Source of the DNA: CAVVSQ01 sp963848825
Lineage (GTDB): Bacteria > Planctomycetota > Planctomycetia > Gemmatales > Gemmataceae
Assembly: GCA_963848825.1 (NCBI GenBank)
Contig: CAWKFA010000009.1
Location: 496,001-560,000, forward strand
DNA length: 64,000 nucleotides
Reading direction: 5' to 3'
Both the position numbers and the translations under genes were made by a program. The notes under the pieces were generated by a model, which ran no database searches, had not been told where the DNA came from, and was given only the letters and a program-made list of their open reading frames with translations. Of this stretch, positions 10,683-19,698 are shown piece after piece. Every line of letters begins with the position of its first letter. Positions within the stretch are counted from its first letter, which is position 1.

Positions 10683-11145
10683 ATGAACTTGTCGGACACT
10701 TGGGGGGCGAAGTCTGCCGACGACAAAAAGCCAGGCAAGCATTCGCTTTAGGTGCCTATTTCGCCCCAGCTGCGTGTGGGTTTGGCGGATTTACCGGCAT
10801 ATCTTAAGATAATCGACCCAGGTTCTTGAAGAGAACGGTCGCCATGTTATTGCAGCTGACGCCAACAATCATGCCAAAACAGTCAAATAGCTGATAAAAT
10901 CGCCGTTCGTTGCCTTGACGGTTGGCATTTATGCGGTTACGATTAATCATTAGATGAGACTTCGAAGCGCCAGGAGTCATGGTTACTCCCAGCCGCAATT
11001 TCATGTTCCGACCGCCTAGAACCTCGTCTGATTCCTCCCGGGGATGTGGATCATCTCCGGCGTGTTTTGCTCTCTCCAAGCCAACGGCGAACGCGTGGGG
11101 ATCAGTTCACACCAGGATTGGCTTCTCCAAGAAGGATAAGCGGCG
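10683..11145. other. Long 5' intergenic region of csrA
   Basis: 463 bases between the ROK kinase and csrA. A 91-codon minus frame (10804-11079) is present but has no recognised family or ribosome-binding site. I find no convincing sigma70 pair or structured RNA by eye. The length leaves room for a regulated csrA leader. Confidence 0.45.
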
Positions 11146-11358
11146 ATGTTAGTACTGTCTAGAAAAAAAAATGAAAGCATCGTAATCAACAACGACATCA
11201 CGGTAACCGTGGTGGAAATTCGGGGCGACAAGGTCCGTTTAGGCATCGTCGCGCCGAAAGAGGTCCCCGTTCACCGCCAGGAGGTCTTTGAGGCCATCCA
11301 TGGCAAGCCAGGCGCGGAGCCCGCACCTGCAACGGTGGTCGTCAAGCCCGCCGACTAA
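11146..11358 (+). CDS. csrA: Carbon storage regulator CsrA
   Basis: 70 residues. The core MLVLSRKKNESIVINNDI and VEIRGDKVRLGIVAPKEVPVHRQEV match CsrA strand for strand, including the RNA-binding Leu4 and Arg44 region (VHRQEV). CsrA dimers bind GGA motifs in leaders and repress or stabilise mRNAs. The ATG follows AAGGAT. A C-terminal Ala/Pro tail (GAEPAPATVVVKPAD) extends slightly past the usual end. It is monocistronic and closed by the hairpin at 11384-11426. Confidence 0.95.
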   Translation: MLVLSRKKNESIVINNDITVTVVEIRGDKVRLGIVAPKEVPVHRQEVFEAIHGKPGAEPAPATVVVKPAD

Positions 11359-11383
11359 TCTCCGAGAGCTTTCGCATTCGAAG

Positions 11384-11426
11384 ACCTCTTCAGCATGCCC
11401 TCGCATGCTTTTGAAGAGGTTTTTTT
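11384..11426 (+). terminator. Rho-independent terminator of csrA
   Basis: ACCTCTTCA plus GCATGC (11384-11398) pairs with GCATGC (11403-11408) and TGAAGAGGT (11412-11420); the loop is CCTC and a short TTT bulge breaks the 3' arm. Seven T residues follow. It ends 68 bases past the csrA stop. Confidence 0.88.
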
Positions 11427-11494
11427 ATTGTACCGATAAAGCCTATCAAATCGGGAAGGGTTCCTAGCCATTCAGCTGAAGCATGCGCTCGATA

Positions 11495-12389
11495 TCAGTT
11501 GCGCACCTGTAGGCCATCGACCTCCATGGCCAGCTCCACATTGGGTACTACACGCTCCCAGGGACGTTGGTCGAAGACGGTCATTCCGCGCGTAAGATCG
11601 CCGCGCATCTCCACGTCGACAGACATCGGTCGAGTTCGCAGTGCCTCCGGCACCGCCGCTGCGACCACGCCCAGCACGTCTTTGAGATACATGCCCTCGA
11701 TACCATACAGGTTCGACGTGGCGGCTATGCCGAAGGCGACGATTTGCCGCAAGAATGCGCATGCCCTGGAGTGATCGGCCGGTAAGCCCAACAAATCTTT
11801 TGGCGAGAAGAGCACGCGGCGCATCACGTCGAGCGGAATCAAGGTAATGGACATGCCCGACCGCAGCACCTTGTGGGCCGCCAGCGGATCACAGCAAAAG
11901 TGAAACTCGCTCACGGGACCCGCGTTGCCTGGTTCATGTAAGGTGCCGCCCAGGCAAATCAGGCGCAGCAACAAGGACGGCAACTCGGCGCAAGATCGAG
12001 CGCCGCGCCACTACCGTGCACGGGCCCATGCACACCACGGTCACTTGCCCGGGATTTTGGCGAACCAACTCCACCAGCAGCTTTTCGCTGGCCGGCAAAT
12101 GATGGAGCATCGCCGATGGAAAACTCGCTCCGCCAAGCCCCTCCGGTCCATGGAGCTGCTTGGCATCGATGCCATAATCCACGGCAGGCGCCGCCCCCAG
12201 ACGAGGCCAGCGCGGCGGATCAAGCTGTTCGATCAACACGTGAATGTTATTGGTGGCCTGCGCCGCCGAAACGTTGCCGGGCGTGGCCAGGAGCCCGAGC
12301 ACATCAAGGCCCGGGTCAAGCAGGGCCAGCGCGGTCGCAAAGGCCCCATCGATGCCCGGATCAGCTATCAGCACTACCTTTTGCGTCAT
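11495..12389 (-). CDS. Nucleoside-hydrolase-like protein with altered active site (two frame breaks)
   Basis: About 297 residues, the usual length of inosine-uridine hydrolases. Fold signatures remain: IADPGIDGAFA at the N-terminus, LGGTLHEPGNAGPVSEFHF, CDPLAA, TLIPLDV and YLKDVLGV. Compared with the Crithidia enzyme, Asp8 is Ile, Asp15 is Gly, Asn168 is His and His241 is Lys, while Asp10, Asp14 and Asp242 are kept. Calcium binding and leaving-group activation should therefore differ. Two single G insertions near 11987 and 12007 restore VARALDLAPELPSLLL. The start overlaps the 3' end of trpD by 29 bases, implying coupled translation. Confidence 0.82.
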
Positions 12390-13398
12390 GATTGGCCCTC
12401 AATTCCTCAAGAACCCTCTTGGCCCGTCCCGTGGCCAGGGCAGTTCGTGCCATGGCGACGCCCTCAAGGGGCGTAGCGGCCTTGTCGGCCGTCACCAGCG
12501 CCGCGGCCACGTTGGCAATGACAATCCGGGCATGCGGACCATCTTCGCCATCGAGTACGCGTTCGATAATGAGGGCACTCGCGGTTGCATCTTCGGCGGC
12601 CAGTTCTTTCAACGAAACCTGTTCCAGACCGAAGGTGTCGGCGTTCCATTCGAAAGCGCGCACGTCGTGGCCGCGCACCTCGCGAACTCTGGTGGGTGCC
12701 GCGAGGCTAACCTCGTCGAGACCGTCGTGGCCATTCACCAGCAATGCACGCGTCGTGCCCAGGTGGGCCAGCGCGTCGGCCATACGTTCAAGAAATTCAG
12801 GCCGTCCTACGCCCAGGAGCTGGCGTTGAGCGCCGGCAGGGTTTGCCAGGGGGCCCAGACAATTGAAAATAGTCGGAAAGCCAAGACGCCGCCGCGTCGA
12901 GGCCACGTATTTCAAGGCCGGGTGAAAGCTCGGCGCATAACAGAAGGCAAGGCCCGCGCGCGCTAGCTGGGCACGGGCCCTTTGCGGGTTGCCCTCAATG
13001 TTGACCCCCAGGGCAGCCAGGACGTCGGCGCTCCCACTTTTACTTGAGACGGAGCGGTTGCCATGTTTCACCACTTTGACTCCGGCACCGGCAACAACAA
13101 AGGCCGCGGCCGTACTGATATTAAATGTGCCCGTGCCGTCGCCGCCGGTACCACAGGTATCCAGAACGTCGCAGGCTGGATCCCAACCGAGCATGTGGCG
13201 GCGCAAAACCATGGCGGCCGTGGCGATTTCGCGAGCTGTTTCGCCCTTATTGCGGAGTGCGGTCAGAAAGGCCGCCGCGTCCGCGTCGTCACAGCGACCG
13301 TGCATCATTTCATCCAGCACCGTGGTCAGCTGCTCGTCGGTCAAGTCGCGGCGGGCCGCCAGGTGATCCAGGACGTCATTCCAGGCTAAAAGTGGCAC
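12361..13398 (-). CDS. trpD: Anthranilate phosphoribosyltransferase
   Basis: 345 residues, full length. DTCGTGGDGTGTFNIST is the phosphoribosyl-pyrophosphate loop, VKHGNRSVSSKSGSADVL the second conserved loop, and FNCLGPLANPA the hinge motif. The enzyme joins anthranilate and PRPP in tryptophan synthesis. The start codon is GTG. The gene is divergent from lexA and overlaps the nucleoside-hydrolase-like gene downstream. trpE lies 38 kb away at 51133-52625, so the trp genes are dispersed as usual in planctomycetes. Confidence 0.96.
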   Translation of the reverse strand: MPLLAWNDVLDHLAARRDLTDEQLTTVLDEMMHGRCDDADAAAFLTALRNKGETAREIATAAMVLRRHMLGWDPACDVLDTCGTGGDGTGTFNISTAAAFVVAGAGVKVVKHGNRSVSSKSGSADVLAALGVNIEGNPQRARAQLARAGLAFCYAPSFHPALKYVASTRRRLGFPTIFNCLGPLANPAGAQRQLLGVGRPEFLERMADALAHLGTTRALLVNGHDGLDEVSLAAPTRVREVRGHDVRAFEWNADTFGLEQVSLKELAAEDATASALIIERVLDGEDGPHARIVIANVAAALVTADKAATPLEGVAMARTALATGRAKRVLEELRANHDAKGSADS

Positions 13399-13510
13399 TT
13401 GTGTCCAAGGTAAGTAGATAAAATTGGGTCATTAAATTTTACGCATGTTTCTGTCGTAATCCAAAGATCCCTTTTTTTGTGTACGGACGTCTAATATACT
13501 TAAGTTCAGA

Positions 13511-13537
13511 TGAAACCGGTGTCGATCAACGGTTTCA
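13511..13537 (+). promoter_or_regulatory. Inverted repeat in the lexA leader, possible operator
   Basis: TGAAACCG (13511-13518) and CGGTTTCA (13530-13537) form a perfect 8-base inverted repeat with an 11-base spacer. It lies 54 bases before the lexA start and just after a TATACT (13495-13500) that could be a -10 box. A dyad here would suit LexA autorepression, but I know of no established planctomycete LexA box to compare with. Confidence 0.45.
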
Positions 13538-13590
13538 GTGCCGGAAGCAGCCGTTTTGGAGCGGCAATCCCCCTTGGCCAGGAGACAATC

Positions 13591-14196
13591 ATGCCCGATT
13601 TCAGTCAGCTTACCAATCGTCAGCGTGAAATCTACGAGTTTATTCGCGATAAAATCGAATTGCGCGGCTATGGCCCAACTGTTCGAGAGATCGGCGAAGG
13701 ATTTGGGATCAAGTCTCCCAACGGGGTAATGTGCCACCTCAAGGCCCTGGAGAAAAAAGGACTCATCTTACGTGAAGAACACGCGGCCCGCGCGATCCAG
13801 TTGATCGATCACCGGCCTGCCTCGGGCGGGCTGCCCATGCTAGGCAGCGTCGCCGCCGGTGCTCCCATCGCGGCGATCAATAACGAGGACAGGGTGGAAT
13901 TTATCGATCTTTTCGGTGGTCCGAACCGTTTCGTGCTGCGCGTCAAGGGCAGCTCCATGATCGAAAATCATATCGAAGATGGCGACTACGTGGTAATTCG
14001 CAAGCAAGAGACTGCTGAAAATGGTGAGCGCGTTGTCGCCATGATCGACAACGAAGTGACGCTGAAACGCTTTTACAAGGAAAAAGACCACGTCCGCCTG
14101 GAACCCGCGAACGGCACCATGGCACCAATTATCGTCGACGCCAACAGGGAAATGAATATCCTCGGCATTCTTGTCGGCGTCATGCGCAAATGTTGA
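13591..14196 (+). CDS. lexA: LexA-type SOS repressor
   Basis: 201 residues from the ATG at 13591, which has AGGAGA upstream; an open extension to 13510 lacks a ribosome site and covers the inverted repeat. The N-terminal winged helix is classic (LTNRQREIYEFI, GYGPTVREIGEGFGI). The cleavage site is VAAGAPI (Ala89-Gly90), the catalytic Ser is Ser122 in GSSMIENHI and the Lys is Lys159 in VTLKRFY. RecA-stimulated self-cleavage should release SOS genes. It is divergent from trpD and convergent with an MFS gene seven bases away. Confidence 0.95.
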   Translation: MPDFSQLTNRQREIYEFIRDKIELRGYGPTVREIGEGFGIKSPNGVMCHLKALEKKGLILREEHAARAIQLIDHRPASGGLPMLGSVAAGAPIAAINNEDRVEFIDLFGGPNRFVLRVKGSSMIENHIEDGDYVVIRKQETAENGERVVAMIDNEVTLKRFYKEKDHVRLEPANGTMAPIIVDANREMNILGILVGVMRKC

Positions 14197-14202
14197 TCGG
14201 CC

Positions 14203-15435
14203 TCAAGGTGCCAGTATCCGGTGCGCCGATGTTTCGATGCCGCCAGCAACGGGCTCGATTGCTCGGTCCCACGGACGGCGCTCGTTGCCGCTTGGCATCA
14301 GCGCCGTCCCGCGCCACACGTTCAGCAAAATCCAGATCGTGAGCACCGTTGCGAGTGCGGCGAGGCCCGCGCCAAACATCGACGCTTCCCCCCACCAATC
14401 TCGGGCCTGGCCCATTAGTGCTGCTCCCACCTGGCTGCCGATACATTCCATCGCCAAAAACAGGGCGTATGCGCGCGCCAGCGCCGCCTTGGGGAGACGT
14501 TCGCCGATCAGCGCCAGTGCCAGCGGATAGAGCGCACCCGAACAGGCGCCAAGCAGAAACAAACAGATGACAAGCCAGAGCGACGACGTCGCGACCGGCA
14601 CCAGCACCAGGCAGCCGCCAACCACGCCATAGCATACCAGCAGCATCGGCATTCGCCCGAAACGATCCGCAAGCCAGGCCACCGGCACCTGAAAGGCGAT
14701 AACGCCGACCATGGTGACGCTCATCAGGTCGCCGGCGGCATCCGCTGTCATTCCCAGGGAAATCAGATAGAGCGACAGAAAGGCCAGCATGCCACCTTCG
14801 AGAAAACCCTGAAACCAGGCGGTGCCATAACTAAGGAAATTGCGAGCCCAGTTTGTAGAGTCCATGGACGTGGAGACAGCCGGTTCCGTGACAGCAACCG
14901 GCAACATACGGTGCAGCATAAGGCCCGCGGCGAGTGGCAATAAACCGCCCGCGAAAAAGGGCCAGGCGCTTCCCGGACGATACCAGTGCAGGCCCGCCCA
15001 AATGCCGAGCGCGCCTCCGAGGGTGAGCGCTACCCCATAAAAGCTAAAGTTGCGGGCGCACCGGTTTGGCGCAGATTCGCTGCTGATCATGGTCTCCAGC
15101 GGCACCAGACACATCGCGCCCGCCACGCCGCTCAAGAAACGCAAACCGAACCACCCGGCCCAACCGCCTCCCCAGGGGAACAATGCCAGCGTTAGTCCGG
15201 AAAGTACCATGCCCCAGGTAGAACACGCATTGCCCAGCTTTTTTGTTAGCCATGGCACAAGCAAAGACGCCAGGGCGATACCGAGATAGTAGATCGAATG
15301 ATTGAGGCCGATGACGGTGTTGCTCGCGTCCCGCGCCTTCAACCAGTGGGTGATGACCTGGGTGCCTAGCCCAAAACTAAAAGACCAGGCCGACACCGCC
15401 ATACAGATCGCGAGGAGAACCTTGGGGGTGGCCAT
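14203..15435 (-). CDS. MFS transporter
   Basis: About 410 residues with twelve predicted spans. The first half has LNHSIYYLGIALASL and LRFLSGVAGAMCLVPLETM; the loop between spans 8 and 9 reads AWLADRFGRMP, the second copy of the MFS signature. The start is taken at the ATG 15435 (MATPKVLL) with GAGGAAG upstream rather than at 15468. It resembles sugar or drug proton symporters (YcaD-like), but substrate cannot be told. The 3' end is seven bases from the lexA stop, so transcription converges. Confidence 0.85.
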   Translation of the reverse strand: MATPKVLLAICMAVSAWSFSFGLGTQVITHWLKARDASNTVIGLNHSIYYLGIALASLLVPWLTKKLGNACSTWGMVLSGLTLALFPWGGGWAGWFGLRFLSGVAGAMCLVPLETMISSESAPNRCARNFSFYGVALTLGGALGIWAGLHWYRPGSAWPFFAGGLLPLAAGLMLHRMLPVAVTEPAVSTSMDSTNWARNFLSYGTAWFQGFLEGGMLAFLSLYLISLGMTADAAGDLMSVTMVGVIAFQVPVAWLADRFGRMPMLLVCYGVVGGCLVLVPVATSSLWLVICLFLLGACSGALYPLALALIGERLPKAALARAYALFLAMECIGSQVGAALMGQARDWWGEASMFGAGLAALATVLTIWILLNVWRGTALMPSGNERRPWDRAIEPVAGGIETSAHRILAP

Positions 15436-15497
15436 GGACACAATTCTTCCTCGGTGACACTCTGGCACGTAGAGATTCCGGTTGTCGGGGCCGCATT

Positions 15498-17657
15498 CTA
15501 ATCCGAAGCCGCCGGAATTCCCAGGCGAGCTGGCGGCACTTGATGGACAGGCGTTTCACGAGCGTTCGGGGTCAATGAGGCACGTGCATCGAGGCTGGGC
15601 GGTACATCGGGCAGGTTCTGAAGCAGGGCAGGCAAAGTGGGTGCCGCGTTGTCCGGCAAATTGGGCAAGAGAGCGATTTCCGGATGGTCAGAGGCCACGG
15701 GCGGATAAATCACCGGGTTCGCTTTCTCCCTCAGCACCAGCGCTCGCGTTCGTTGCCGTTCGTGCACGACGGCCCGGACCTGGGCGCACGCGGGCAACTC
15801 GCCCTCGCTTAGCGTTACATTATTTCGTTCCAGGACCGTTCCGCGTGCGAACTCCAGGGCAGCGAGCGCGACATTATAATCGACCACGGCCTGGAACTCC
15901 TGACTCAGAGCGTTAGCCCATTGATTTTGAGCATCCAACAAAAACTCGAGCGTGGCGGGAACGCCGTTGACCTTGGCGCCGCTGGCATACTGCTTGAAGC
16001 GAATTTGCAGTTGCTCCGAAAGGGCCTCGCGCCAGGCTGCGGATCTCGATGAGCTTATAATTTTGGATGACCAAACTATATTGCTTCGCGAGAGCAGATT
16101 GGGCGCGGCGTTCCTGCTCCTTGAGCGCCAGGTAGGATTGTGCCAGCTGCAAACGCGCGATCCGGCTGGCGGCATACTCGTAACGAAAACCAAGCGGCAC
16201 GTTCAAGTTAAGTCCGACCGTCCAGCTGTTAAAATGATCGCCCAGCAAGGAGCGAATCGCATTGTTGGTAGTTTGGCTGCCGTCGGCGGCAACGAGGGTT
16301 CCATTGCCATCGAGCCGGCTACCCAGTCCCAGGGCGGTGTACGACGCTTGCAGCCTCAGGTCCGGCAGCAACGCATTCTTTACGCCTCTCAGATTCAGTT
16401 CCTTGGCTTGCAGTTCCTGGCGCGCCAGGACGAGCTCAGGCCGCAAAGTCATGCAGTCGCGCAGGGCTGCTTCCCAGTTGGGCTGGTAGGGCGTCATCGA
16501 TGGCGCATCGGCCGGCACCAGACGTCGTCCATCTTCCACCGGCAAACCCAGCAAAGTCCGCAGAGCGCGCTCGAAACTCAGCACCGACCCCATGGCGCTC
16601 AGGCGGCTGCCGCGGAACTGTTCGTACTGGGCCCTCACCAAGGCAAACTGGCCGCCGTCGATAGCACCCGCCGCCAACCGGGATTTGCTTATCATCCAGG
16701 CGGCGTGCGACTGTCTCAAGCCTTGTTCCGCGGCATACAAGGTCATGTAGGCGCCATAGAGGTTCCAATAGGCGGCCTCCACGTTCAACACCTGGAAATG
16801 GACGTTGCGCTGAAATTCGGCGCACTGCTGATCGAAACGCAAACGGGTCACCAGAATGCCTTCGGGTGTACCGGCCGATTTGCGGGAGTTGATAGCGGGG
16901 AAAAGCACCGCTCCGGGATACGCCGGTAGAATTTCATTCGTCTCCACGCCAAAGCCGCGCAGCAGCGGTTGCTCGAAGCCAACTTGCAAGGAGGTGCTAT
17001 ACGACGGGTTCACGAAGGGGAAAAACGCCGAGGCCGGAGGAAGGGTCAGGGCCTGATAGGTGGTCCCGTAAGTAATGCCGGCCACGCCGCCGGAGGGCAA
17101 CGGCTTGGCCAGGGTAGTCGTGAAAGCAGCGCCGGCGCCATTTTGGAAGCTCGACAGGCCTTGCGCCGGCTGATCCGTCGAATTCCACGACATGCCCGTG
17201 GCCCACACGGCGTCAAATCTGGCCAGGGCCTCTTCTATGCCCGCACCCACGACCGCTGGGTCCATGGCGAGCACGCGAATGCTGTCCGGCTCAATGATTC
17301 CTCGGCCGGTGAAAGATACCAGGTCGTCACTCACCTGGCCGGGGGCATTGATTGATTCGCGCACCGACGGTGCCATGCTCCAGGGCCATCGCGAGGGCTT
17401 CGCGCAGGGAGAGGTAGAACAGTGTCCGATCCGGGTCCGTTACCGTGGCCGGGCTCGTGGTCGAGGGCATTAGCGGTTCGATGACACCGGCAGCGGCGTC
17501 GTATTCCAGCGATGGTGGGATGCTATTCTGCTTATAGACGTGCGCCCAGTCGCACTCCGTATTGGGTGGAGGATGCGCACCCCGCCGCCAGGCACAGCAG
17601 GCCCAACATGCACGATGCTCCAGCAATTGTCCGCCAGCCCTTCATTGCTTTTCCCAT
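15498..17657 (-). CDS. TolC-family outer-membrane efflux protein (three frame breaks)
   Basis: About 719 residues when joined, longer than E. coli TolC. The ATG at 17657 starts a signal peptide ending LLCLAAG; depending on a G4 run near 17585 the mature end is a lipoprotein Cys or plain secreted. Helical TolC repeats follow: FYLSLREALAMALE, NVEAAYWNLYGAYMTLYAAEQG and, in the second copy, AVVDYNVALAALEFARGTVL. The tail of 100 residues is Pro-rich. Breaks lie near 17585, 17345 and 16045. It starts six bases after a secreted protein gene, forming a two-gene operon. It should form the outer-membrane exit duct for an ABC or RND pump. Confidence 0.85.
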
Positions 17658-17663
17658 GATAGT

Positions 17664-18209
17664 TTATTTGGACAGGGCCGGGTTCCACAGCAGCGGCACC
17701 GCCGAGCCCGGCAAGCACTCGCCGGCGCTGCACTCGTACCAGCGCAGGGGATTGCTCAGCCAGTGAAGCGGGAGCAGCGCCAGGTCGGTGTAAAATAATC
17801 CCGTCGATATCCCAGGCTGCAGTACGCCCCAATCCCAACCATAACGCTCACTGTTTTTTTGCTCGAACCAGAGACGTTTGTAGCAAACGTAATTGGGCTC
17901 CGCCGTCCTCACCAGGAAAGGCCAGATGCGCGGCGTCCGTTGCGCCACGGGCTCCGCCTCGACAATCGCCGGAAACTCCACTTTGCGGATGTTCTTGTAT
18001 TCGCTTTCGATCCTGGCGCACAAGGCAGCTTCCGACTCGAAGCGAAAGAGCCGCTCGGTGTTCGGTGGCTTAAGCTGGATGAGCAAACCCATCTCGAGAT
18101 CGTTCGGGTCGCCTGGGAAATCTCCACGCGGCGTCTGGGCGAGGCTGACTTCCGTCAGGAATAAAGCCCCACAAACCGCGGTGATCCACGTCGATCGCAA
18201 GTTCAGCAT
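17664..18209 (-). CDS. Secreted protein of unknown function paired with TolC
   Basis: 181 residues with a signal peptide (MLNLRSTWITAVCGALFLTEVSLAQ). The mature part is acidic, then aromatic: PNYVCYKRLWFEQKNSERYGWDWGVLQPG, then LHWLSNPLRWYECSAGECLPG with two Cys that could pair. I recognise this as a planctomycete protein type often seen with outer-membrane genes but no function is known. The stop is six bases before the TolC-like start, so an envelope role, perhaps in the efflux complex, is a reasonable inference. Confidence 0.75.
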   Translation of the reverse strand: MLNLRSTWITAVCGALFLTEVSLAQTPRGDFPGDPNDLEMGLLIQLKPPNTERLFRFESEAALCARIESEYKNIRKVEFPAIVEAEPVAQRTPRIWPFLVRTAEPNYVCYKRLWFEQKNSERYGWDWGVLQPGISTGLFYTDLALLPLHWLSNPLRWYECSAGECLPGSAVPLLWNPALSK

Positions 18210-18387
18210 GGAGGGCGCCCCCGCGTGGCTGCTCGAGACAAGAAAAGGCTAACAGCGGCACGGCTGGCCGCGCGAGCCTTGAAATGCGGAGGTATCGGTC
18301 CCCCCGCCAGCAATGTAATGGCAATAGAAGGGAGAGCCTATACGAAATGCCGGAAACCTTGTCAATCCACTTGTGGCGGTTGGCTTG

Positions 18388-18488
18388 GAGCGTTCGGAAA
18401 AAAGGGGATCAGACCCCTTGAAGCGAAGAGTTTTTCAACGCTTTTGTAGGGTGCTGAGGGGGTCTGACCCCCTTTTTTTCGAACGCTC
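18388..18488. repeat. REP-like long inverted repeat
   Basis: The left arm (18388-18417) reads GAGCGTTCGG, an A6 run, GGGGATCAGACCCC; the right arm (18458-18488) is its near-exact reverse complement, so about 30 bases pair across a 40-base centre. Each arm also holds its own GGGG TCAGA CCCC hairpin. A related single arm occurs at 59849-59873. The form resembles REP/BIME elements mobilised by REP-associated transposases. It lies downstream of the TIGR03067-type gene and could also end its transcript. Confidence 0.72.
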
Positions 18489-18519
18489 TTAGAAGTGCTC
18501 TGGTTTGTCGCACGTGGCG

Positions 18520-18918
18520 TCAGTCGTGGTCAACCATGGCGCGGCGAAAAAGAGTATGCAAATAATGCGGGTCATCCATCTCAGGAAACCCGCTCAGCCG
18601 TTCCGTCGAGCCCGGTTCCATGGGGCACCAGCGCAGCAGACCCAATTCCAAGGAGTAAAGGCACCAGGCCGACTTGTGCTTGTGTTGCGGAGGACCTTCC
18701 TCGATGTGCATGACCATCGCCGGTTGCGATTCGTCGGGCAGCAGATCGAAAGTTCCCTGGTAAACCGTTTCGTTCAGAAAGCGCAAGGTGAACGTCTTGC
18801 CGGAAAAAGTGAGTTCGCCGGCGCGGCGTCCTTCAATCGTGAGCCAATCACCCTGAAGGTCCGCCAGATCGCTAAGGACGAGCGCCGAACCGCATGGGGA
18901 GGCAGAGGCGGCGGCCAT
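18520..18918 (-). CDS. TIGR03067-type protein
   Basis: 132 residues. The pattern DLADLQGDWLTIEG...AGELTFSGKTFTLRFLNE...GTFDLLPDESQPAMVMHI matches the TIGR03067 repeat domain (LQGxW, then beta strands), which is greatly expanded in planctomycetes and has no assigned function; a lipocalin-like barrel has been suggested for the group by its strand pattern. No clear signal peptide, so probably cytoplasmic. The REP-like hairpin follows the stop by about 30 bases. Confidence 0.78.
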   Translation of the reverse strand: MAAASASPCGSALVLSDLADLQGDWLTIEGRRAGELTFSGKTFTLRFLNETVYQGTFDLLPDESQPAMVMHIEEGPPQHKHKSAWCLYSLELGLLRWCPMEPGSTERLSGFPEMDDPHYLHTLFRRAMVDHD

Positions 18919-19003
18919 GACGTTATTCTCCTTGGGAAAGGTTCTTCACCGTCAATCTTAATTATAACCTCACCTGATCTACCTGCAACAAAAAGAAACG
19001 GTT

Positions 19004-19240
19004 TTACGCGGGACCGTGGCCGTAGATGTGTTGGATGGGTGTTACATGTCCCCAGACGATTTGCTCGCGTGTGCGGCCGAAGACCGCGGCCACCGCATCC
19101 CGCTCCGCCGGGCTGGGCGTCCATCGTCCCGTGACGATGGCCAGGATGCGCCCCTCGTCGAGGCCGGACCGCGCGGCCAGCGCCGCCACGTCGATGCCAT
19201 TTTCTTCGCACAACGATGCGACCGTTTTGCCGTTTTCCAT
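19004..19240 (-). CDS. Small helix-turn-helix-like protein
   Basis: 78 residues from the ATG at 19240, which has AAAGGAAG upstream. The segment VASLCEENGIDVAALAARSGLDEGRILAIVTGRW has the spacing of an XRE-type helix-turn-helix, followed by SPAERDAVAAVFG and a conserved-looking tail HVTPIQHIYGHGPA. I have the impression that this tail recurs in Gemmataceae proteins. It may be a DNA-binding regulator or an adaptor; the helix-turn-helix call is moderate. The next upstream gene is the interrupted small protein, both on the minus strand. Confidence 0.72.
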   Translation of the reverse strand: MENGKTVASLCEENGIDVAALAARSGLDEGRILAIVTGRWTPSPAERDAVAAVFGRTREQIVWGHVTPIQHIYGHGPA

Positions 19241-19285
19241 GGTCTTCCTTTCGCAGCTCACCCGGTTTGTCGCCTGGGGCGCGCG

Positions 19286-19600
19286 TTACATCACCCGATC
19301 CGCGGCCCAGGTATAACGTCGCCCCGCCCCGAATTCCTTGAAATCGGCGTCGAAAGCGCCGTGAATCGTCTCCGGGTTAAAGGCCGTGTTGACATATCGT
19401 AATAGCGGCAGGACATCGGCATCGGGATAGCCGACGCCGCGAATCTCGAAATAATCTTTGTTGACATCGAAAACCTGCAAACGGTCCAGCCACACGCGGA
19501 CTGTATGTATGCGCGCAACTCAAAGCGCAGTGCGTTTCAGAAATTCGAGGGCCGCGTCGAGGCCGCCGGCAACATAATCGTGGGTGGCGATTGGTTTCAT
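19286..19600 (-). pseudogene. Small protein frame interrupted by an in-frame TGA
   Basis: An ATG at 19600 opens MKPIATHDYVAGGLDAALEF, 26 codons, then TGA (19520-19522), and the same frame continues through TVRVWLDRLQVFDVNKDYFE, GVGYPDADVLPLLRYVN and AGRRYTWAADRVM to a stop at 19286. Both parts look like one soluble protein of about 104 residues. The downstream part alone could start at GTG 19495 but has no ribosome-binding site. A base error at the TGA is the simplest reading; a genuine nonsense mutation or two separate short genes are possible. I do not recognise the family. Confidence 0.45.
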
Positions 19601-19698
19601 TGCCAATTCAACCGAGGTTTACGCGACGTTGGGTGGTTACGCGGCGACTCAAGTCGCCGCTACCGCCCGCCCTTGCGGTGGAGTTGCCACCGGGCCAA

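Noticed and set aside
10804..11079. 91-codon minus frame upstream of csrA
   Set aside because: No family or ribosome site; more likely csrA leader sequence.
15952..16929. 325-codon plus frame opposite the TolC-like gene
   Set aside because: No family resemblance; the TolC helical repeats are on the minus strand.
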